6,158 bases of DNA from Anammoximicrobium sp032229885 (GTDB lineage: Bacteria > Planctomycetota > Planctomycetia > Pirellulales > Pirellulaceae): NCBI GenBank assembly GCA_032229885.1, contig JAVYAJ010000389.1, positions 1 to 6,158 of the forward strand, read 5' to 3'. Made by a program: the position numbers and the translations under genes. How positions within the stretch are numbered: the stretch's first letter is position 1; each line of letters opens with the position of its first letter. The notes under the pieces were generated by a model, which was not told the DNA's origin, made no database searches, and was given only the letters and a program-made list of their open reading frames with translations. Shown here piece after piece: positions 5,487-6,158 of this stretch.

Positions 5487-6158
5487 CGTCGAGATATGTG
5501 TAAGGGGTTCAGGGTTCATGGGTTGGGGCGGATTGAGTGTGACGTCGGGGGTTGCGTCCGGCGAGAAACACGACGCATGCCAGTGCCACGTCAGGCGGCG
5601 GTCGCGCGACATCGTATGCTGCACGGCGTCAAGCATCTGGTCCCAGCGGTCGGTGAGCAGGTTCGCCCGCAACGCAAACACTGCCTCTGCGTTCTCGGCT
5701 AGCCAGGACACCGCGTTGCTCTTCAACCGCAGGTTGATCACCCGCCGGATCGTGGTCTCGATCGCACCGCTGCCGCAGGGCAGGCCACGACGCCGGAACT
5801 TCCGGTATCGCAGATGCCCCGCCTCGCCGTGCTGACGCAGGTAGCGGATCTCCGTCCACACTTTGTCTTTCTCCGCCCGTCCCGCGGTGAGCCGTTCCAA
5901 CTCGGCCACCACCTCGGCGTGCCGGCTGTGCTTCAGCCAGCCACGCAGTTCGGCGAACTTCGCACGCCGTGTCTGCGCCTTCAACTTCAGAGACTGCAGG
6001 GCCCGATGGAGATGCTGCACCGCGTGACGCCAGTCCAGCACGCGAGCCGTCCGCAAGGGACCCAGACCGGCCCGCCGGATGATCTCGTCCAGACGGTCCC
6101 AAATCCACCGCCCCCCATCCGACACGAACACCACCACCTCCGCCTTCGCCGCGCCCAA
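5484..6158 (-). CDS. ISKra4-like transposase, C-terminal part (cut by window edge)
   Basis: The frame is open through the right edge, giving 224 residues of what is usually a protein of roughly twice that length. The first codon in the window is TTG but is simply an internal Leu. VVVFVSDGGRWIWDRLDEI (visible residues 8-26) contains the second catalytic Asp of a DDE transposase (Asp14). VLDWRHAVQHLHRAL follows, as the 'DFYH' type motif does in this family. CGSGAIETTIRRVINLRLK (128-146) supplies the catalytic Glu134. NAEAVFALRANLLTDRWDQM (156-175) is the characteristic C-terminal block. The catalytic core shows no internal stop or frameshift. The last 25-30 residues, from about FSPDATPDVTLNPP onward, do not look like family sequence and are partly encoded by a short repeat. 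ISKra4 is my best family guess; a related DDE group is possible. The gene is convergent with the GH123-like gene. Confidence 0.8.
   Translation of the reverse strand: MGAAKAEVVVFVSDGGRWIWDRLDEIIRRAGLGPLRTARVLDWRHAVQHLHRALQSLKLKAQTRRAKFAELRGWLKHSRHAEVVAELERLTAGRAEKDKVWTEIRYLRQHGEAGHLRYRKFRRRGLPCGSGAIETTIRRVINLRLKSNAVSWLAENAEAVFALRANLLTDRWDQMLDAVQHTMSRDRRLTWHWHASCFSPDATPDVTLNPPQPMNPEPLTHIST
5505..5518. repeat. GGGTTCA direct repeat in the transposase tail
   Basis: GGGTTCA occurs twice head to tail (5505-5511, 5512-5518), followed by GGGTTGGGG at 5521-5529. On the minus strand this reads CCCCAACCC...TGAACCCTGAACCCC and encodes the Pro/Asn-rich final residues of the transposase (PPQPMNPEPL). Confidence 0.75.

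Noticed and set aside
1..6158. A new defence or other multi-gene system
   Set aside because: The genes face different directions, are separated by sizeable gaps and belong to unrelated families. Nothing suggests that they act as one system.

Overview
The window is GC-rich throughout and looks chromosomal, from a member of the Planctomycetota (Pirellulales-like). Four things suggest this: a lipoprotein made of 24-residue 'DAGLAHL'-type leucine-rich repeats, a very long exported DUF4091/GH123-like protein, an ISKra4-like transposase, and single genes with independent orientations instead of tight operons. The assignment is inferred from gene content; no rRNA or marker gene is present.

Layout from left to right. 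Positions 1-42 hold 2.8 copies of a 15-bp tandem repeat. They lie in a frame that is open from the window edge and ends at a TGA at 79-81, possibly the tail of an upstream gene. At 147-1322 (+) is a lipoprotein with a Pro/Ala/Thr-rich tether and eleven leucine-rich repeats. It converges on 1507-1884 (-), a 125-residue FMN-binding split-barrel protein very like the small FMN-binding protein of Desulfovibrio. The 184-bp gap between them carries several GC-rich inverted and direct repeats but no T-tract. At 2144-5371 (+), divergent from the FMN gene across 259 bp, is a 1075-residue exported protein with several N-terminal beta-rich modules and a C-terminal GH123/DUF4091-type hydrolase region. It keeps the adjacent Asp-Glu pair expected of that family. 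At 5484-6158 (-), running off the right edge, is the C-terminal half of an ISKra4-like transposase, so the window ends inside an insertion sequence.

The genes do not form an obvious pathway. Two encode cell-envelope or secreted proteins, one a small flavoprotein, and one is mobile DNA. I see no defence system, CRISPR array, tRNA, rRNA or riboswitch. The points most worth a second look are the multi-module architecture and uncertain start of the GH123-like protein, an exact 11-bp duplication across its stop codon, the FMN-binding protein, the repeat-encoded tail of the transposase with a candidate IS end beside it, and the in-frame tandem repeat at the left edge.
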